DNA of 64,000 nucleotides from Bacteroidaceae bacterium (GTDB taxonomy: Bacteria; Bacteroidota; Bacteroidia; Bacteroidales; Bacteroidaceae). The stretch lies in NCBI GenBank assembly GCA_017555875.1, contig JAFZFN010000006.1, forward strand, positions 1 to 64,000. The letters are read 5' to 3'. The notes under the pieces were generated by a model, which worked only from the letters and a program-made list of their open reading frames with translations, had not been told where the DNA came from and made no database searches. The position numbers and the translations under genes are program-made. Below are positions 61,770 through 64,000 of the stretch, piece after piece (within the stretch, counting starts at the first letter, position 1; each line of letters starts with the position of its first letter).

Positions 61770-62810
61770 ATGATACAATTTCAATGTGACTATAGCGAAG
61801 GGGCGCATCCGCTGATCATGCAGCGCCTGATGGAGACCAACATGGAGCAGACCGTGGGGTATGGCGAAGATGAATATTGCGACGAGGCCCGAAGGCTGAT
61901 ACGGCAGGCATGCGACAACAGCGAGGTGGACGTACACTTCCTCGTGGGAGGCACACAGACCAACACCACCGTCATAGCACACACCCTACGCCCCTACCAG
62001 GGAGTGTTGTGTGCCGTGAGCGGACACATCAACGTACACGAGACAGGGGCCATTGAGGCCACGGGACACAAGGTGCTTGCCATCGACTCGGCCGATGGCA
62101 AGCTGACAGCCGCGCAGATCGAGGAGGCTGTGGAGGCACATCGCCGTGAGGATGGGCCAGAGCATATGGTGCAGCCAGGCATGGTGTATATCTCGCTGCC
62201 CACAGAGGTGGGTACGGTGTACACACGTAGCGAGCTGGAGGCCATCAGTGCGGTGTGTAGGCGCGAGCGACTACCGCTCTTTGTCGATGGAGCCCGACTG
62301 GGCTATGGGCTGTGCTCACCCGAGTGTGACATCACGCTACCACTGCTGACACGACTGGCCGACGTGTTCTACATCGGAGGCACCAAGGTGGGGGCTCTCT
62401 TCGGGGAAGCGGTGGTCATCGTCGACAAGGAGCTGAAGCGCGACTTCCGCTACAGCATCAAGCGCCACGGAGGCATGCTCGCCAAGGGACGTCTGCTGGG
62501 GCTACAGTTTGCCACACTCTTCACCGACGGACTCTACACGAAGATTGCCCAGCACGCCATCGACGAGGCCATGCGCATCAAGGCTACACTGCAGGCCAAG
62601 GGCATCGGGTTCCTCATCGACAGCCCCACCAACCAGCAATTCCCCATACTGAGCAACGCTCAACTCAAGACACTGGAAGAAAGATACAGATTCTCCATCT
62701 GGCAACAGGTGGATGCAGAGCACACGGCTGTGCGCATCTGCACCAGTTGGGCCACCAAGAGCGAGAACGTGGACCGTCTCATCGAGGACATTCGGGCCTT
62801 GACACGCTGA
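61770..62810 (+). CDS. Threonine aldolase-like PLP enzyme
   Basis: 346 residues from the ATG at 61770; an upstream start would overlap the TACCTTTG box near 61734. Beta-eliminating lyase/threonine aldolase pattern: QTVGYGEDEY, LVGGTQTNTTVIAH, INVHETGAIE, LFVDGARLGYG and the PLP lysine in FYIGGTKVGALFGEA. Such enzymes split L-threonine or allo-threonine to glycine and acetaldehyde. Cytoplasmic; single gene convergent with the dismutase gene, 7 bases apart. Confidence 0.88.
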   Translation: MIQFQCDYSEGAHPLIMQRLMETNMEQTVGYGEDEYCDEARRLIRQACDNSEVDVHFLVGGTQTNTTVIAHTLRPYQGVLCAVSGHINVHETGAIEATGHKVLAIDSADGKLTAAQIEEAVEAHRREDGPEHMVQPGMVYISLPTEVGTVYTRSELEAISAVCRRERLPLFVDGARLGYGLCSPECDITLPLLTRLADVFYIGGTKVGALFGEAVVIVDKELKRDFRYSIKRHGGMLAKGRLLGLQFATLFTDGLYTKIAQHAIDEAMRIKATLQAKGIGFLIDSPTNQQFPILSNAQLKTLEERYRFSIWQQVDAEHTAVRICTSWATKSENVDRLIEDIRALTR

Positions 62811-62817
62811 CGGGAGG

Positions 62818-63408
62818 CTACATCGGAAGTCGTCCCTCGATGACATCCCAGTTGACGATGCTCCACAAGGCATCGTAGTGGGCGGCCTTATCGAAGGCAT
62901 AGTCGAGATACCAGCTGTGTTCCCAGCAGTCGATGCCCAGCAATGGAGTCATGCCGCGTCGCCACGGGTTGCCACCACCCATCTCCTTGACAATCTGCAA
63001 GCGTCCCTCGGTATCGATAGCCAGCCACACCCATCCACTGCCAAAGAGGCTCATAGCGGCTTCGGTCATCTGCTGCTTGAAGATCTCCATGCTGCCAAAG
63101 TGGTAGTTGATGGCATTGATCAGGCGTTGACCCGGAGCCTTGTACTGAGATGCGGGAATGAACTGCTCAAAATAGAGCCGATGGTTCATCACCTGCCCCG
63201 CATTGTTGTAGATAGGGCCGTCGGGGGCTTCTCTCACAATCTCCTCGACGAGTAGCCCCACGTATTCGCTGCCGGAGACGAGTCGATTGAGGTTGTTCAC
63301 GTAGGCAGCAAAGTGCTTGCCATGATGGTTGGCGAGGGTCTCGGCACTGATGACTGGCTCGAGCGCATCGGCAGGATAAGGGAGTACGGGGAGCGTGTAG
63401 GTCATCAT
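62818..63408 (-). CDS. Iron/manganese superoxide dismutase
   Basis: About 196 residues, starting at the MMTYTLPVLPYP region; upstream Met codons at 63423 or farther are less likely. The four metal ligands are visible: His in NHHGKHFAAYVNNLN, His in QVMNHRLYFEQF, and Asp and His in LGIDCWEHSWYLDYA. SLFGSGWVWLAID is the usual dismutase core. It converts superoxide to peroxide and oxygen. Bacteroidetes enzymes often work with either metal. Confidence 0.93.
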   Translation of the reverse strand: MMTYTLPVLPYPADALEPVISAETLANHHGKHFAAYVNNLNRLVSGSEYVGLLVEEIVREAPDGPIYNNAGQVMNHRLYFEQFIPASQYKAPGQRLINAINYHFGSMEIFKQQMTEAAMSLFGSGWVWLAIDTEGRLQIVKEMGGGNPWRRGMTPLLGIDCWEHSWYLDYAFDKAAHYDALWSIVNWDVIEGRLPM

Positions 63409-63531
63409 CTTGGTCGTAATCATAAGGGTTAGCGATAAAAGGGTTAGCATACTATGTTCGTTGGTGACACTATAACTCCCACGGTGGGGGATTTGTTCGC
63501 ACAATAATCTGAGGATATAAAGAAAAAGAGA

Positions 63532-63560
63532 GGGAGGGGTGTCGCAAGACACGCCCTCCC
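63532..63560 (-). terminator. Hairpin terminator of aspS
   Basis: GGGAGGGGTGTC and GACACGCCCTCCC arms around GCAA, downstream of the aspS stop at 63595. Confidence 0.75.
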
Positions 63561-63594
63561 CTATCGGTTGTCGTCAGAGACTGACGAGGATTCT

Positions 63595-64000
63595 CTACTT
63601 CTCCTTGATGTCGACAAGGATATTGAGTTCGTCGAGCTGTGCCTGCTCGAGGGGTGCAGGAGCATCGATCATGACGTCGCGGCCCGAGTTGTTCTTGGGG
63701 AAGGCGATGCAGTCGCGGATGCTGTCGAGACCTGCGAAGAGGCTCACGAAGCGGTCGAGACCATAGGCCAAACCACCATGAGGGGGAGCACCATACTTGA
63801 AGGCGCTGAGCAGGTAGCCAAACTGTGACTGGGCACGCTCCTCAGAGAAGCCGAGAATCTCGAAGGCCTTCTTCTGCAACTCGTTGTCGTGGATACGGAT
63901 AGAACCACCGCCGACCTCAACACCGTTGATGACCATATCGTAGGCATTAGCACGTACAGCAGCAGGGTTGGTATAGAGGAGTTCGATATCTTCGGGCTTG
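63595..64000 (-). CDS. aspS: Aspartyl-tRNA synthetase, C-terminal part
   Basis: Partial: the gene runs off the window edge at 64000. About 135 residues are present. The class II motif 3 region is clear ([16 protein letters not shown]), preceded by [18 protein letters not shown] and followed by [20 protein letters not shown], all typical of bacterial AspRS. It charges tRNA Asp with aspartate. The gene ends at a strong hairpin. Confidence 0.95.
   Translation of the reverse strand, partial: KPEDIELLYTNPAAVRANAYDMVINGVEVGGGSIRIHDNELQKKAFEILGFSEERAQSQFGYLLSAFKYGAPPHGGLAYGLDRFVSLFAGLDSIRDCIAFPKNNSGRDVMIDAPAPLEQAQLDELNILVDIKEK

Overview
The window looks like the chromosome of a member of the Bacteroidales, most likely Prevotella or a close relative. 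The evidence is the gene content: BspA-type leucine-rich-repeat proteins, DUF3256, DUF5723, VapE/DUF3987 proteins, HU-like proteins with an extra C-terminal domain and ResB/CcsA-type cytochrome c maturation. Starts follow A-rich leaders rather than strong Shine-Dalgarno sequences, and many genes are preceded by the Bacteroidetes promoter pattern (TTTG or TTG, about 19-20 bp, then TAnnTTTG). No rRNA, tRNA or CRISPR was seen.

Layout. 1-6.4 kb is accessory DNA: LRR and ATPase relics, an AbiEii-type toxin/antitoxin pair (1678-2651), and cassette 1 (VapE-like ATPase and HU-like protein, divergent, 2748-5542). 6.4-17.4 kb is a run of minus-strand, mostly unknown genes, several behind near-identical promoters. 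It includes a PD-(D/E)XK protein, a DUF2779 nuclease, an HExxH protein, an LRR/coiled-coil/membrane protein and an AAA+ ATPase. 17.8-28 kb is mainly housekeeping: a HAD deoxyribonucleotidase, mnmA, DUF3256, a Rel/SpoT protein, an AmpG-like transporter with a MurU-like nucleotidyltransferase, MATE, a cytidylate-kinase-like protein and a phosphoesterase. Cassette 2 (HU-like gene only) is at 28.1-29.2 kb. 29.9-43.6 kb carries a BspA-like surface protein with a small peptide gene, a broken HEPN-MNT pair, a phosphohexomutase, a DUF308 protein, a 1829-residue repetitive lipoprotein with a DUF5723 outer-membrane protein, and a GH109-like oxidoreductase-fold enzyme. 43.6-47 kb holds a tri-haem peroxidase with CcsA and ResB. 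Cassette 3 (HU-like and DUF3987, divergent) is at 47.1-50.0 kb. 50.1-59.4 kb is a defence island: a DUF2442/DUF4160 pair, then a restriction-modification operon and RhuM. The window ends with ABC-F, threonine-aldolase-like, superoxide dismutase and aspS genes.

Two things stand out. First, three HU-like genes lie in three separate cassettes, each bounded by its own inverted repeats. Each HU gene has the same promoter geometry (TTGCA, exactly 18 bp, TAnnTTTG) and, just downstream of it, an array of repeats with an exact 22-bp period. The repeat sequence differs in each cassette but the period does not. In two cassettes a divergent P-loop ATPase gene (VapE-like or DUF3987) starts from a matching TTGAC-18 bp-TAACTTCG promoter. 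This looks like a family of small mobile or selfish units of unknown function.

Second, the restriction operon encodes an EcoRI-like endonuclease (D91, E111, K113 and the EcoRI contact residues present) next to an M.EcoRI-like methylase, and also an M.RsrI-like methylase. These are two unrelated enzymes predicted to protect the same GAATTC site. A DpnA-like methylase, a TcmP/three-Cys pair and an unknown 212-residue protein follow, and the upstream controller gene is frameshifted.
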